Shown here one piece after another: positions 52,696 through 62,153 of a DNA stretch of 64,000 nucleotides (the first letter of the stretch is position 1; each line of letters starts with the position of its first letter). Origin of the DNA: JAPPLB01 sp965206655 (GTDB taxonomy: Bacteria; Acidobacteriota; Terriglobia; Bryobacterales; UBA6623). The position numbers and the translations under genes are program-made. The notes under the pieces were generated by a model. It made no database searches, was not told where the DNA came from, and worked only from the letters and a program-made list of their open reading frames with translations. The stretch covers positions 930,001 through 994,000 of the forward strand of contig CBDBKC010000037.1 of the NCBI GenBank assembly GCA_965206655.1, written 5' to 3'.

Positions 52696-54057
52696 ATGAG
52701 AATGCTGACAGTCGTCTTGTCTTTGCTGGCATGCGCATTCACACTGCCGGCCCAAAGCGCCAAGCCCAACATCGTCTTGATTGTTTCCGACGACCAGGGC
52801 TACGCCGACCTCGGTTGCTGCGGGCGTCCGGAATTGAAAACGCCGAACCTCGACCGGCTCGCGGCCGAGGGCGTCCGCCTGACGAACTTCTACGTCACAT
52901 GGCCGGCTTGCACGCCGTCACGCGGCAGCCTGCTCACCGGGCGTTATCCCCAACGAAACGGCCTTTACGACATGATCCGCAACAACGAGGTCAACTACGG
53001 CCACCGCTTTACCGAGGAGGAGTATTCGGTCTCACCCGAGATGACGTTGGGCCTCGACCGGCGTGAAGTCACGATCGCTCAGGTCTTGCGGGAAGCCGGC
53101 TACGCGACCGGCGTTTTCGGGAAATGGGATAGCGGACGAGCGAAACGATTCCTGCCCCAACAGAGGGGTTTCGATACGTTCTTCGGATTCTCCAATACCG
53201 GCATCGACTACTTCACCCATGAGCGCTACGGCGTTCCCTCGATGTACCGCGGCAATGAGCGGGTCCAGGTGGAAGGCTATGCGACCGATTTGTTTCGGCG
53301 CGAGGCGATCGAGTTCTTGAATAAGAACAGCCGCCGGCCCTTCTTCCTCTATGTCCCGTTCAACGCGCCGCACGGAGCCTCGAATCTTGACAGGGTTGGA
53401 GTACAAGCGCCGGATGAGTACTACCGCATGTACGGCGAACTTCCTCCCACTAGGAAGCAGCGCTATATGGCCGCGACGACGGCGATGGATGACGCGATCG
53501 GGAAGATTCTCGATGAGCTTGACCGTCTCGGCGTTGCCGACAATACGCTGGTCGTTTTCTTCAGCGACAACGGCGGCTCGGGTGTCGCTGACAATACGCC
53601 GTTAAGGGGACAAAAAGCGCAGATGTGGGAAGGCGGAATTCGAGTGCCGTTCCTAGCCCGCTGGCCCGGGCATCTGCCGCAAGGCAAAGTGATTGACGAG
53701 TTTCTCAGTTCGCTTGAAGTATTCCCGACTTTCACGGCAGTGGCTGGCGGTCAAACGCCCGAGAACGTGATTTACGACGGGTTCGATATGCTTCCCGTCC
53801 TGCGGGGCGAGACGGAATCGCAGCGCGCCGAGATGTACTGGCAGCGGCGGAGTAACAAGGCGGCGCGATACCAGAACTGGAAATGGGTGGAATCAGATCG
53901 CGGAGGGGGCCTGTTTGATCTGGCGAACGACATCGGCGAGCGGAAAGACCTATCCTCCTCCCATCCCAACGTATTGCAGGATATGAAGACTCGCTGGGCC
54001 GCCTGGCGCAAACAAATGGATGAAGCTGAACCCCGCGGGCCATTCCGCGACTACTAA
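52696..54057 (+). CDS. Secreted sulfatase
   Basis: The 453-residue protein has a signal peptide (MLTVVLSLLACAFTLPAQ). The first metal-binding motif is SDDQGYADLG, and the formylglycine motif CTPSRGSLLTGRYP (Cys72) is complete. Further metal/substrate motifs are GKWDSGRAKRFLPQQRGFD and FFSDNGGSG. It cleaves sulfate esters outside the cytoplasm after Cys-to-formylglycine conversion; no anaerobic or aerobic maturase is in the window. The start codon follows a weak GAAGAG. Confidence 0.92.
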   Translation: MRMLTVVLSLLACAFTLPAQSAKPNIVLIVSDDQGYADLGCCGRPELKTPNLDRLAAEGVRLTNFYVTWPACTPSRGSLLTGRYPQRNGLYDMIRNNEVNYGHRFTEEEYSVSPEMTLGLDRREVTIAQVLREAGYATGVFGKWDSGRAKRFLPQQRGFDTFFGFSNTGIDYFTHERYGVPSMYRGNERVQVEGYATDLFRREAIEFLNKNSRRPFFLYVPFNAPHGASNLDRVGVQAPDEYYRMYGELPPTRKQRYMAATTAMDDAIGKILDELDRLGVADNTLVVFFSDNGGSGVADNTPLRGQKAQMWEGGIRVPFLARWPGHLPQGKVIDEFLSSLEVFPTFTAVAGGQTPENVIYDGFDMLPVLRGETESQRAEMYWQRRSNKAARYQNWKWVESDRGGGLFDLANDIGERKDLSSSHPNVLQDMKTRWAAWRKQMDEAEPRGPFRDY

Positions 54058-54161
54058 CACGCGTTGGCTAATTCTCCTACGGTTAAGGTTGCCAGATGCC
54101 GAATGATAGGATGAGGCCCCGGCGGTCATTCAGGCCTACCGCCTCTTTTTAGCCAACGGCA

Positions 54162-54836
54162 ATGCTTTCCACGATCGGGACCAAACTGGTCGTCGCCGTA
54201 ACGGGCGTACTACTCGTTCTCTTCGTCATTGGCCACATGCTGGGAAACCTCCAGATCTATCTGGGTCCGGAGGCGGTGAATAGTTATGCGGCTTTCCTGA
54301 AATCGAAGCCGGGACCTCTTTGGGGGATTCGGTTGGGGTTGTTAGCCGTCTTCCTTCTCCACATCGGCGGAATCATCCGCCTGACCCTGGCCAACAAGCG
54401 TGCGCGTTCCACGGCGTACGCGATGAAGAAGCCCGTTCAGTCGACGCTCGCGTCACGCACCATGGTCTACAGCGGAGCGGCTCTGCTTGCCTTCGTCGTC
54501 TACCACCTGCTGCACTTCACGATCGGGGTGACCCATCCGGAGTATTCCCATCTGACGGACAGCGCCGGGCGGCACGATGTCTATTCGATGATCATCCTCG
54601 GTTTTCAGCAACCACTCGTTTCGATCTCTTACATCTTTGCGATGGGGTTGCTGGGGATGCACCTGGGCCATGGTGTGGCGAGCATCTTTCAGAGCACCGG
54701 CTGGAGGCGGCCTCAACTTGTTCCCATGATCGAGGTGTTTGGCCGCATCGTCGCCGTCGTGATCGTGCTCGGCAACATCTCTATCCCCTTGGCGGCGTTG
54801 CTCGGGTGGATCTCACCGACGCAGGGCAGGTTCTAG
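54162..54836 (+). CDS. sdhC: Succinate dehydrogenase cytochrome b subunit
   Basis: This 224-residue membrane anchor has five helices, typical of the B-type (Bacteroidetes-like) complex with one membrane subunit. Heme-ligand histidines lie in FVIGHMLGNLQIY, FLLHIGGI, YHLLHFTIG and MGLLGMHLGHGV. The stop codon is 2 bp before the sdhA start. The gene order sdhC-A-B forms one operon. Confidence 0.93.
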   Translation: MLSTIGTKLVVAVTGVLLVLFVIGHMLGNLQIYLGPEAVNSYAAFLKSKPGPLWGIRLGLLAVFLLHIGGIIRLTLANKRARSTAYAMKKPVQSTLASRTMVYSGAALLAFVVYHLLHFTIGVTHPEYSHLTDSAGRHDVYSMIILGFQQPLVSISYIFAMGLLGMHLGHGVASIFQSTGWRRPQLVPMIEVFGRIVAVVIVLGNISIPLAALLGWISPTQGRF

Positions 54837-54838
54837 AT

Positions 54839-56752
54839 ATGCGTTTGGACGCGATGATCCCCCACGGGCCGATTGAGCAGAAGTGGGACCGCCATATAGC
54901 CGAGATCAAGCTGATCAATCCGGCCAACAAAAGGAAATTCGACATTATCATCGTCGGTTCGGGACTTGCCGGCGCCTCGGCTGCGGCGTCCTTGGCGGAA
55001 CTGGGGTACAAGGTCGATTGTTTCTGTTTTCAAGACAGTCCACGGCGTGCGCACTCGATCGCTGCCCAAGGAGGCATCAACGCCGCCAAAAACTATCCGA
55101 ACGACGGCGACTCGGTCTATCGGCTTTTCTATGACACGGTGAAAGGCGGCGACTTCCGAAGCCGCGAAGCCAACGTCTATCGGCTCGCAGAGGTCAGCAA
55201 CAATATCATCGACCAGTGCGTGGCTCAAGGTGTTCCCTTTGCACGCGAATACGGCGGTCTGTTGGCAAACCGCTCCTTCGGCGGCGCGCAGGTTTCCCGC
55301 ACTTTCTATGCTCGCGGCCAGACTGGCCAGCAGTTGCTTCTGGGTGCGGTGTCCGCCCTTCATCGCCAGATCGGCAAGGGGGCTGTCCGGATGCATGTCC
55401 GGAGCGAGATGCTCGACATTGTCGTAATCGACGGCAAGGCTCGAGGGATTGTCACGCGCGATCTCGTTAGCGGTGAGATCCAGTCGTGGGCGGCGCACGC
55501 CGTGGTCCTGGCCACCGGCGGCTACGGCAATGCTTTCTATCTGTCGACGAATGCCAAGGGCAGCAATGTGACGGCGGCTTATCGCGCCTACATGCGCGGC
55601 GCCGCCTTCGCAAACCCCTGCTACACCCAGATCCACCCCACCTGCATCCCGCGTAGCGGGGATCATCAGTCGAAGCTCACTCTGATGTCGGAATCATTAC
55701 GCAATGACGGCCGCGTGTGGGTTCCCAAGCAGCAGAACGACACGCGTGCTGCTTCGCGGATTCCCCAGAACGAGCGCGACTACTACCTCGAACGCAAGTA
55801 TCCGAGTTTCGGCAACCTGGCGCCGCGTGATATTTCGTCCCGCAGCGCCAAGGAAGTCTGCGATGAGGGACGGGGCGTGGGGCCCGGCGGGCAGGGCGTC
55901 TACCTCGACTTCGCCGACTCTATCGGACGCTTAGGCCGTGACGTAATTGAACAGCGTTACGGAAACCTTTTCCACATGTACAACCGCATCACCTCCGAAG
56001 ACCCCTATTCGGCGCCGATGCGGATCTACCCTGCCGTCCACTACACGATGGGCGGCCTTTGGGTCGACTACAACTTGATGAGTACGATTCCCGGGCTTCA
56101 CGTCATTGGCGAGGCGAACTTCTCGGATCACGGCGCCAACCGCCTCGGTGCGAGCGCGCTGATGCAGGGCTTGGCGGACGGCTACTTTGTGCTGCCGTAT
56201 ACGATCGGCAATTACCTCGCCACGGCAAAGCCAGAGCCAGTGTCCACGGATCATCCTGAGTTCAAAGGCGTGGAGGAAGCTGTCAATACGCGGCTGCGCA
56301 AACTCCTTGGCATCAACGGAAAGCGTTCCGCCGACTCGTTTCATCGGGAACTCGGTCAGATCCTCTGGGAGAAATGCGGGATGGCCCGTAACGCGGCGGG
56401 GCTCAAGGAAGCGCTGGCCCGAATCCCGGAACTGCGCGAAGAGTTCTGGAGTAGCGTACAGGTTCCCGGTGAGGGAGAAGAGTTCAATCAGGCTCTCGAA
56501 TACGCCGGACGCATCGCCGACTTTCTGGAGTTCGGCGAACTCATGTGCCGCGACGGACTGGTGCGTGAGGAATCCTGCGGCGGGCACTTCCGTGAAGAAC
56601 ATCAGACATCCGAAGGGGAAGCCCAGCGTGACGATGAAAACTTCTCGTTTGTCTCCGCATGGGAATACCAGGGCACGAACCGCGAGCCCGTGCTACACAG
56701 AGAGCCGCTCCACTTTGAAAACGTGAAGCTGGCTACGCGAAGCTATAAGTAG
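54839..56752 (+). CDS. sdhA: Succinate dehydrogenase flavoprotein subunit
   Basis: The flavoprotein is 637 residues from ATG 54839; the open frame runs further upstream within sdhC but only this start gives the family N-terminus. The sequence shows the FAD motif IIVGSGLAGASAAASLAELG, the flavin-attachment His block (RAHSIAAQGGINAAKNYPNDGDS), the active-site HYTMGGLWVD and GEANFSDHGANRLGASALMQGLADGYFV. It oxidises succinate to fumarate and passes electrons to SdhB. Confidence 0.95.
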   Translation: MRLDAMIPHGPIEQKWDRHIAEIKLINPANKRKFDIIIVGSGLAGASAAASLAELGYKVDCFCFQDSPRRAHSIAAQGGINAAKNYPNDGDSVYRLFYDTVKGGDFRSREANVYRLAEVSNNIIDQCVAQGVPFAREYGGLLANRSFGGAQVSRTFYARGQTGQQLLLGAVSALHRQIGKGAVRMHVRSEMLDIVVIDGKARGIVTRDLVSGEIQSWAAHAVVLATGGYGNAFYLSTNAKGSNVTAAYRAYMRGAAFANPCYTQIHPTCIPRSGDHQSKLTLMSESLRNDGRVWVPKQQNDTRAASRIPQNERDYYLERKYPSFGNLAPRDISSRSAKEVCDEGRGVGPGGQGVYLDFADSIGRLGRDVIEQRYGNLFHMYNRITSEDPYSAPMRIYPAVHYTMGGLWVDYNLMSTIPGLHVIGEANFSDHGANRLGASALMQGLADGYFVLPYTIGNYLATAKPEPVSTDHPEFKGVEEAVNTRLRKLLGINGKRSADSFHRELGQILWEKCGMARNAAGLKEALARIPELREEFWSSVQVPGEGEEFNQALEYAGRIADFLEFGELMCRDGLVREESCGGHFREEHQTSEGEAQRDDENFSFVSAWEYQGTNREPVLHREPLHFENVKLATRSYK

Positions 56753-56765
56753 CGACGAGCCCGAC

Positions 56766-57518
56766 ATGAACCTCAAGCTCAAGATCTGGCGCCAAAAGGA
56801 CGCAGACTCCCCTGGCGGCTTCGTCGACTATCAGTTGGGCGATGTCCGGCCCGAGATGTCGTTCCTTGAGATGTTGGATGTCCTCAACCAGAAGCTGATC
56901 TTGAAAGGCGAGGACCCCGTCGCGTTCGACCATGATTGCCGCGAAGGCATCTGCGGCATGTGCTCGCTGGTTATCGACGGCACACCTCACGGACCCGACC
57001 GTGCCACCACCACCTGCCAGCTCTACATGCGCCGCTTCCAGGATGGCGAGACAATCACGATTGAGCCCTTTCGCGCGACCGCCCTGCCTCTGGTGCGGGA
57101 CCTCGTCGTGGATCGCAGCGCGCTCGACCGGATTCAGCAGGCCGGTGGCTTCGTGTCGGTGAATACCGGAGGTACACCGGACGCTAACATGATTCCGATT
57201 CCCAAACCGAAGGCCGACCGCGCCATGGATGCCTCCTCCTGCATCGGCTGCGCGGCCTGCATCGCGGTCTGCAAGAACGCTTCCGCATCGCTTTTTACCG
57301 CCGCGAAAATCTCGCATTTGGCGAATCTTCCTCAAGGCCAGCCCGAGCGCTATCAGCGCGCCAAAGCCATGGTGGCCCAGATGGATACGGAAGGTTTCGG
57401 AAGCTGCACGAACACCTACGACTGCGAAGCGGTCTGTCCCGAGGAGATCAGCGTCAACCATATCACCCAGATGAATCGAGATTACGTCAAGGCCCTCCTC
57501 GGCGGAGGCGGAGGCTAG
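56766..57518 (+). CDS. sdhB: Succinate dehydrogenase iron-sulfur subunit
   Basis: The 250-residue subunit carries three clusters. Plant-type [2Fe-2S] ligands lie in CREGICGMCS and the following TTC. The [4Fe-4S] ligands are in SCIGCAACIAVCKN, and the [3Fe-4S] ligands in CTNTYDCEAVCPE. It begins 13 bp after sdhA and passes electrons to the quinone site in SdhC. Confidence 0.94.
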   Translation: MNLKLKIWRQKDADSPGGFVDYQLGDVRPEMSFLEMLDVLNQKLILKGEDPVAFDHDCREGICGMCSLVIDGTPHGPDRATTTCQLYMRRFQDGETITIEPFRATALPLVRDLVVDRSALDRIQQAGGFVSVNTGGTPDANMIPIPKPKADRAMDASSCIGCAACIAVCKNASASLFTAAKISHLANLPQGQPERYQRAKAMVAQMDTEGFGSCTNTYDCEAVCPEEISVNHITQMNRDYVKALLGGGGG

Positions 57519-57555
57519 ACTAACTACGGAGAGACCTTGTAGACACTCTCGTGAG

Positions 57556-58851
57556 CTAGAGGCCGCCCAGCCCCCCGAAGAGAACCCCCGCTGACTGAAT
57601 CGCGCCGTAAACCGCGAGGCAGAACAGCACAGCGAGAATGACGTTCTCCCAGGGGCGGGTGCGGTGCTTCTCACCGATGAAGTTTGGGCTTGCCGTGATC
57701 CACCACACCCCCCCGGCCAACAATGGCAGCAGGACTACCTGTCCGCTGTTTGCGGCCAGTGTGAGTGTCACGAAATCGGGCATCCCGGGCAGCGTCCAGA
57801 TCAAGGGCGAAACGAGGCACCACACGATGATCCAGCGGTGCATCGAGTGTCCACGGTATTCCGCGCGCGTGGGCTGCTCGCCCGTTCGCCATCGCAGCCA
57901 GGCATGACTACCGAGCGCCGCAAGCCCGGCGGCATGCCCCAGGATCGACGTGTAGATCGCCGCGAAGATTCCCGCATAGAACAGCAACCTGCCGGACGGA
58001 CCCAAGACAGTACTGAGCAGGTTCGGCAGGTCATCGAGATCGGTGATGTGACGGTTCGGATAGAGCAGTTCCGCGCCGAGCACCCACACCGCCAGATTCA
58101 GCACGACCATGGCGGTCACTCCGAGCAGTAGATCGTAGAACTGTACGCGCAGATACTTTGGTCCGCGCCAACCCTTCTCCTCAAGGAAGTATGGATAGGC
58201 GAGGTTCATGAACGAGCCGCCGACCGCGCCAATCATCGCCAGCGCTACCGTCAGCGGACCGAACGCCCCTTGCCGACCGGGCATTTCAAAGCGGAACAGA
58301 CCTTCTACGACGTCTGCCCCGCTGAAGCCGACCCATGCCGCTGAACCGACGAATGAGATTGAGAGCAGCGCGAGAAAGGCCTTGAAGATCCATTCCAGGG
58401 GTCCGTAGGCCCGGATTACAAGTACGAAGGCGGTGGCATTGCAGAGCACCGCCCACATCCAAACCTCGCCGATGCCGAAGACATTTCGGCAGATTTCACC
58501 GACGCCTACGGTCAGGAAGGCTTCATAAACGTGGCCCATCACGACCGCGCCAACGAAAAGTACCGGCCCGTACCAAGGGTGCAGGCGGACCAATCCGTCG
58601 AGCACACCTTCGCCGCGCGGATTGCAGAGCTGGTAGCGGCCGATCAACGACGCGAGAACAAACCGCATGAAGACCGCCAGCACCAGCACCCACAGCAACG
58701 AGTATCCGTAGCTGCTGCCCGCCACCGCCATGTCGACAACATCACCGGCGCCAAGCCAGGTGAGCACAATTACGATGCTCGGCCCGAACGACTTGAGGTA
58801 TTCCGTAAAGGAATGAGGAACGGGCGGTTCCGGCGGCATAGCCTGGGCCAT
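57556..58851 (-). CDS. Divergent Nramp-family transporter lacking the canonical metal-site motifs
   Basis: The 431-residue membrane protein has about 11 predicted helices and the Nramp N-terminal layout (FGPSIVIVLTWLGAGDVVDMAVAGSSYGYSL). Where typical members carry DPGN in helix 1, this one has GAGD (residues 34-37), and the helix-6 MPH motif is replaced (SFMNLAYPYFLEEKGW). The loss of these metal ligands argues against ordinary Mn/Fe transport. Relatives with altered sites move other ions or solutes. It is convergent with sdhB. Confidence 0.8.
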   Translation of the reverse strand: MAQAMPPEPPVPHSFTEYLKSFGPSIVIVLTWLGAGDVVDMAVAGSSYGYSLLWVLVLAVFMRFVLASLIGRYQLCNPRGEGVLDGLVRLHPWYGPVLFVGAVVMGHVYEAFLTVGVGEICRNVFGIGEVWMWAVLCNATAFVLVIRAYGPLEWIFKAFLALLSISFVGSAAWVGFSGADVVEGLFRFEMPGRQGAFGPLTVALAMIGAVGGSFMNLAYPYFLEEKGWRGPKYLRVQFYDLLLGVTAMVVLNLAVWVLGAELLYPNRHITDLDDLPNLLSTVLGPSGRLLFYAGIFAAIYTSILGHAAGLAALGSHAWLRWRTGEQPTRAEYRGHSMHRWIIVWCLVSPLIWTLPGMPDFVTLTLAANSGQVVLLPLLAGGVWWITASPNFIGEKHRTRPWENVILAVLFCLAVYGAIQSAGVLFGGLGGL

Positions 58852-58885
58852 CAGGTCAGCGTACTGGAAACAGCAGAGCGGCGGG

Positions 58886-60004
58886 TTACCAGCTTAGGCG
58901 GCAGTCGGGGCGGTTTTGGCGGAAGTGAGCTACGGCGGCGGGGGTGACGGCGGTTCCGCTTACGTACAGGTTCTTCAAGCCGGCGTGCTTCTCGAGTTGG
59001 GCCAAGCCGGCGTCGGTGAGTTTGGTGTGGCTAAGGTCGAGGGAACGAAGCGCATTGATGCCGAGTAAGGCTCGCGCGGCATCGTCCTCGACCCTTTCGC
59101 AGTAGGCCAGGACAAGGTTTTCGAGCTTGCGTGCCTCGGCCAGTTCGGTCAAGCCTTTCGCTGTCACTTCCGAGCGGGAAAGGTCGAGCGACCGTAGGCG
59201 CGGGAGAGTCTTCAGCTCGGGCAGGGACAAGTCGGTGATCTGGATGCGATTGCGGAGTCGCGGCACTCCGTCGCCGATGGCCGCTACGTACCCGTTGTCG
59301 GCGGCGGCGAGATTGAGGACCTCGAGTCCCTTGAGGGTGGCGATGCGATTGATGTTGAGGTCAGTCAGCGTGACGCTCCAAACGCCACTGTCAGTGATTT
59401 GCGCGCCGCTCAAGTCGAGATGCTTGAGCGCGGACAGGTACTGAAGAAAGATCAGCCCTGACTGGCCGATGCGGTTGCCTCCGAGGGAGAGTTTTTCGAG
59501 GTGGGCGAGCCCTTCGAGATGTTCGAGCGACGTATCGGTGATCTGCGTGATGCCCACGTCCAGCTCGCGCAGATTGGCGAAATGAGAGAGGAACTCCATG
59601 CCGGAATCGGACATGCGGGCTCCGCGAAGGTTGAGTGTTTCCAGGTTGGCAAGCTCGGCCAGACGGGCGACACCGGATTCGGTAACGTGTTCAGCGAAGT
59701 AGAGATTGAGGCTTTTGAGTTTCGACAGCTTGGCGACGAAGCCTAGGCCGAGATCGGTGACGTGGGTATGGGAAAGGTCGAGGCTTTCGAGATCGGGGAA
59801 TGCCTCGGCCAGCTTTTCGAGATCGCCGTCGGTGACCCAGCGGCCACGGAGGTTCACGCCGGTCACTTGACCGTCGCTGCCTCGGGTGACAGAGCCGCCC
59901 TGCGAGACGATCCAGTCGGAGTCCGTAAGTTCGGGAGAAGCGCCCGCCGAGCTGAGGACGGCAAAGGCGAGGAGCAGACAGCAGGCGAAAGGAGTTTGTC
60001 TCAT
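58886..60004 (-). CDS. Secreted leucine-rich-repeat protein, smaller paralogue
   Basis: The 372-residue protein has a signal peptide (CCLLLAFAVLSSAGAS) and at least ten repeats of the L--LDLS-T-ITD-GL type (for example LESLDLSHTHVTDLGL, LRSLDLSHTKLTDAGL), ending with CRLSW. The solenoid should bind protein or glycan outside the cytoplasm. It lies 6 bp after the larger LRR gene on the same strand. Ligand unknown. Confidence 0.85.
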   Translation of the reverse strand: MRQTPFACCLLLAFAVLSSAGASPELTDSDWIVSQGGSVTRGSDGQVTGVNLRGRWVTDGDLEKLAEAFPDLESLDLSHTHVTDLGLGFVAKLSKLKSLNLYFAEHVTESGVARLAELANLETLNLRGARMSDSGMEFLSHFANLRELDVGITQITDTSLEHLEGLAHLEKLSLGGNRIGQSGLIFLQYLSALKHLDLSGAQITDSGVWSVTLTDLNINRIATLKGLEVLNLAAADNGYVAAIGDGVPRLRNRIQITDLSLPELKTLPRLRSLDLSRSEVTAKGLTELAEARKLENLVLAYCERVEDDAARALLGINALRSLDLSHTKLTDAGLAQLEKHAGLKNLYVSGTAVTPAAVAHFRQNRPDCRLSW

Positions 60005-60010
60005 GCCGGC

Positions 60011-62050
60011 CTATCCGCGTCTGCGATTGGGGATCGCGGAGTCGCGGTCCCAAACGATGCGGCAGCCTTTGAGCTCGCCGTCGAGTTTGTCGTATCCGTC
60101 TTGCGTGACCAACGTGTGATAGAGGTTGAGCAGTTTGAGGTTGCGGAGCGAACGGAGGTCGTCGACCGCGGCGTCGGTCACATCGGTGCTGTCGAGCCTG
60201 AGTTCGCGCAGGTTCTCGAGGGCGCGGAGGTGAGCGATCCCTTCGTCGGCGAGCGGCGTGTAGTCGAGATTGAGGTGGGTGAGATTTTTGAGGGCTGCCA
60301 GCGCCGCCAAGCCGTCGTTGCCGATACGCGTCTTGACGAAGTCGAGTTTCTCGATTTGAGTGAGCGGAGCGAGGTGCTGGAGACCGGCGTCGGTTATCTG
60401 CGTGTAGCTTAGCGAGAGCTCGCGCAGATTGGTGAGTGCGCCGAGTTGGCGCAGGCCTTCATCGTCGATCGGTGTCCCAGCCAACCCGAGGACTTTGAGC
60501 TGAGTCAGGGATGCGAGGTCGGCCGCCGCCGCGCTGGAGACGGGCGTGTAGTCGAGCAACAGCTCGGTGAGGCCGGCTATAGCGCCGAGGTGTTTGACGG
60601 CGCCGTCACCGACTTGAGTGCCAAGCAGGCTCAGGCGGCGCAGGGCGCCGAGAGCCGAAAGATGCTCGATACCCGGCCCTTCCACGAACGTGTGGTTCAA
60701 GCTGAGTTGCCGGAGCGCTGACAGTTTCGCCAACGATTCCAGACCGGCGTCGGTGATCAGGGTGTGATCGAGATTGAGTTCAACGAGACTGCCGAGATGT
60801 GAGATGGCTTGGGCGGCCAGGTCTCCGACTTCTGTTGCGCTGAGGTTGAGCTTCTCGACGCCTTGTAAGTTGCTGAAGTGTTCCAAATGAGCGTCGGTGA
60901 CGCTGGTGGAGGCGAGTGATATTTCACGAAGAACTCCCTCACGGATGGTGGCGCGACCGCCCATCTTTTCGACCCAAGCGGCGACAGCATCGATGTCTTG
61001 AGCAGTGGCGGCGGAGAGCTCGATCCGGGGGCCGGCCGGAGCAGGCGTCAGCTCGACGAACGCGACATCGCAGCCAGGGACGGCCTTTCGAAAAGCCTCA
61101 ACGCCGGAGGCGCTGACTCTGGTGTAGCGGACGTCGAGGTGGCGAAGGTTTGTGAGTGCGGCGAGTTCATCCAGGCCGGCGTTAGTGACCTTGGTCTGGT
61201 ACAGGTTCAGGTCTTCGAGACTCGTCAGACTTGCCAGGTGCTTCACGCCGGCGTCGGTCACATCCGCGCCGAGTAGGTTCAGCTTGCGGAGATTTGGGAG
61301 CGAAGTGAGGTGGTCGAGACCGGCGTCGGTCACCTGGGTCGCCTGGAGATTCAATTCGGTGAGTTCGTCCAGATGCGCAATCTGTTTGAGCCCTTCATCT
61401 CCGACGAGCGTGCTTTCAAGAAGTAAGACGGACAAACTATCCATGACGGCGAGCCCCGCGATGTTGTCGTCGGCGATGTCGGAGTAGCTGCCGTCGAGGT
61501 AGCGGAGTTTGGTGAAGGGCTTTAGTTTCTCAGTGGTGACGCGGCAGTACTTGAATCGCAGCTCGGTGAGGTTCGTTAAGGGCGCGAGATGCTCGATCGC
61601 ATGGTCGCGAACGTGAATGCCGCGGTACGTGCTGTGGAAATGGTGTGTGAGGTGGAGCTTTTCGAGGCTGATGAGGCCGCTCAGGTTTCGCAGTTCGTCG
61701 CTCTCATCCATTTTGCCCTGGGGACCACAGCAGACGGGGTTCCACATCGTCCCGGACAGATAGAGTTCTTTCAGGTTCGGCAGACCGCGCAGGCGAGCAA
61801 GTTCTCTGGGCTCGACGAGGGTTCCTACGAGATTGACGCTTTGCAGGCGGAAGTCGTGTCCCGGCAACTCGGCGATGGTCCACACCATGAGGGCGTCGGG
61901 ATGCAGCGCGATGCTGCCGCCTTTGCGCAAGACCCACTCAGCGACTTGGCGGTCAAGGGGTTCGGCGGTTGCGGAGCCGGCCGACAAGCCGAGAGCGACC
62001 CAGAGAGAACAAACGAGGGCAAGCCGACGAGAACGAACAGATGGCAACAT
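60011..62050 (-). CDS. Secreted leucine-rich-repeat protein, larger paralogue
   Basis: The 679-residue protein has a signal peptide (LALVCSLWVALGLSAGSATA) and two LRR arrays separated near residues 330-380 by a non-repeat segment that again starts with a W-ekmGG region (AAWVEKMGGRATIREG), similar to the N-terminus of its array 1 (AEWVLRKGGSIALHP). This suggests internal duplication of an entire LRR unit. It is co-transcribed with the smaller paralogue. Ligand unknown. Confidence 0.85.
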   Translation of the reverse strand: MLPSVRSRRLALVCSLWVALGLSAGSATAEPLDRQVAEWVLRKGGSIALHPDALMVWTIAELPGHDFRLQSVNLVGTLVEPRELARLRGLPNLKELYLSGTMWNPVCCGPQGKMDESDELRNLSGLISLEKLHLTHHFHSTYRGIHVRDHAIEHLAPLTNLTELRFKYCRVTTEKLKPFTKLRYLDGSYSDIADDNIAGLAVMDSLSVLLLESTLVGDEGLKQIAHLDELTELNLQATQVTDAGLDHLTSLPNLRKLNLLGADVTDAGVKHLASLTSLEDLNLYQTKVTNAGLDELAALTNLRHLDVRYTRVSASGVEAFRKAVPGCDVAFVELTPAPAGPRIELSAATAQDIDAVAAWVEKMGGRATIREGVLREISLASTSVTDAHLEHFSNLQGVEKLNLSATEVGDLAAQAISHLGSLVELNLDHTLITDAGLESLAKLSALRQLSLNHTFVEGPGIEHLSALGALRRLSLLGTQVGDGAVKHLGAIAGLTELLLDYTPVSSAAAADLASLTQLKVLGLAGTPIDDEGLRQLGALTNLRELSLSYTQITDAGLQHLAPLTQIEKLDFVKTRIGNDGLAALAALKNLTHLNLDYTPLADEGIAHLRALENLRELRLDSTDVTDAAVDDLRSLRNLKLLNLYHTLVTQDGYDKLDGELKGCRIVWDRDSAIPNRRRG

Positions 62051-62153
62051 TCCAACCCCAGTCTACGGTTTGCGGCGGATGACGACAAGCAGCACCCAAC
62101 CGACGTGGCTGATCTGAGAGGGAGTCCGAACTCGATGCTAGAATTCGTACGCC

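Noticed and set aside
54320..54838. N-terminal extension of the sdhA reading frame inside sdhC
   Set aside because: The extension is Arg/His-rich shadow sequence of sdhC. The flavoprotein family N-terminus begins at the ATG at 54839.
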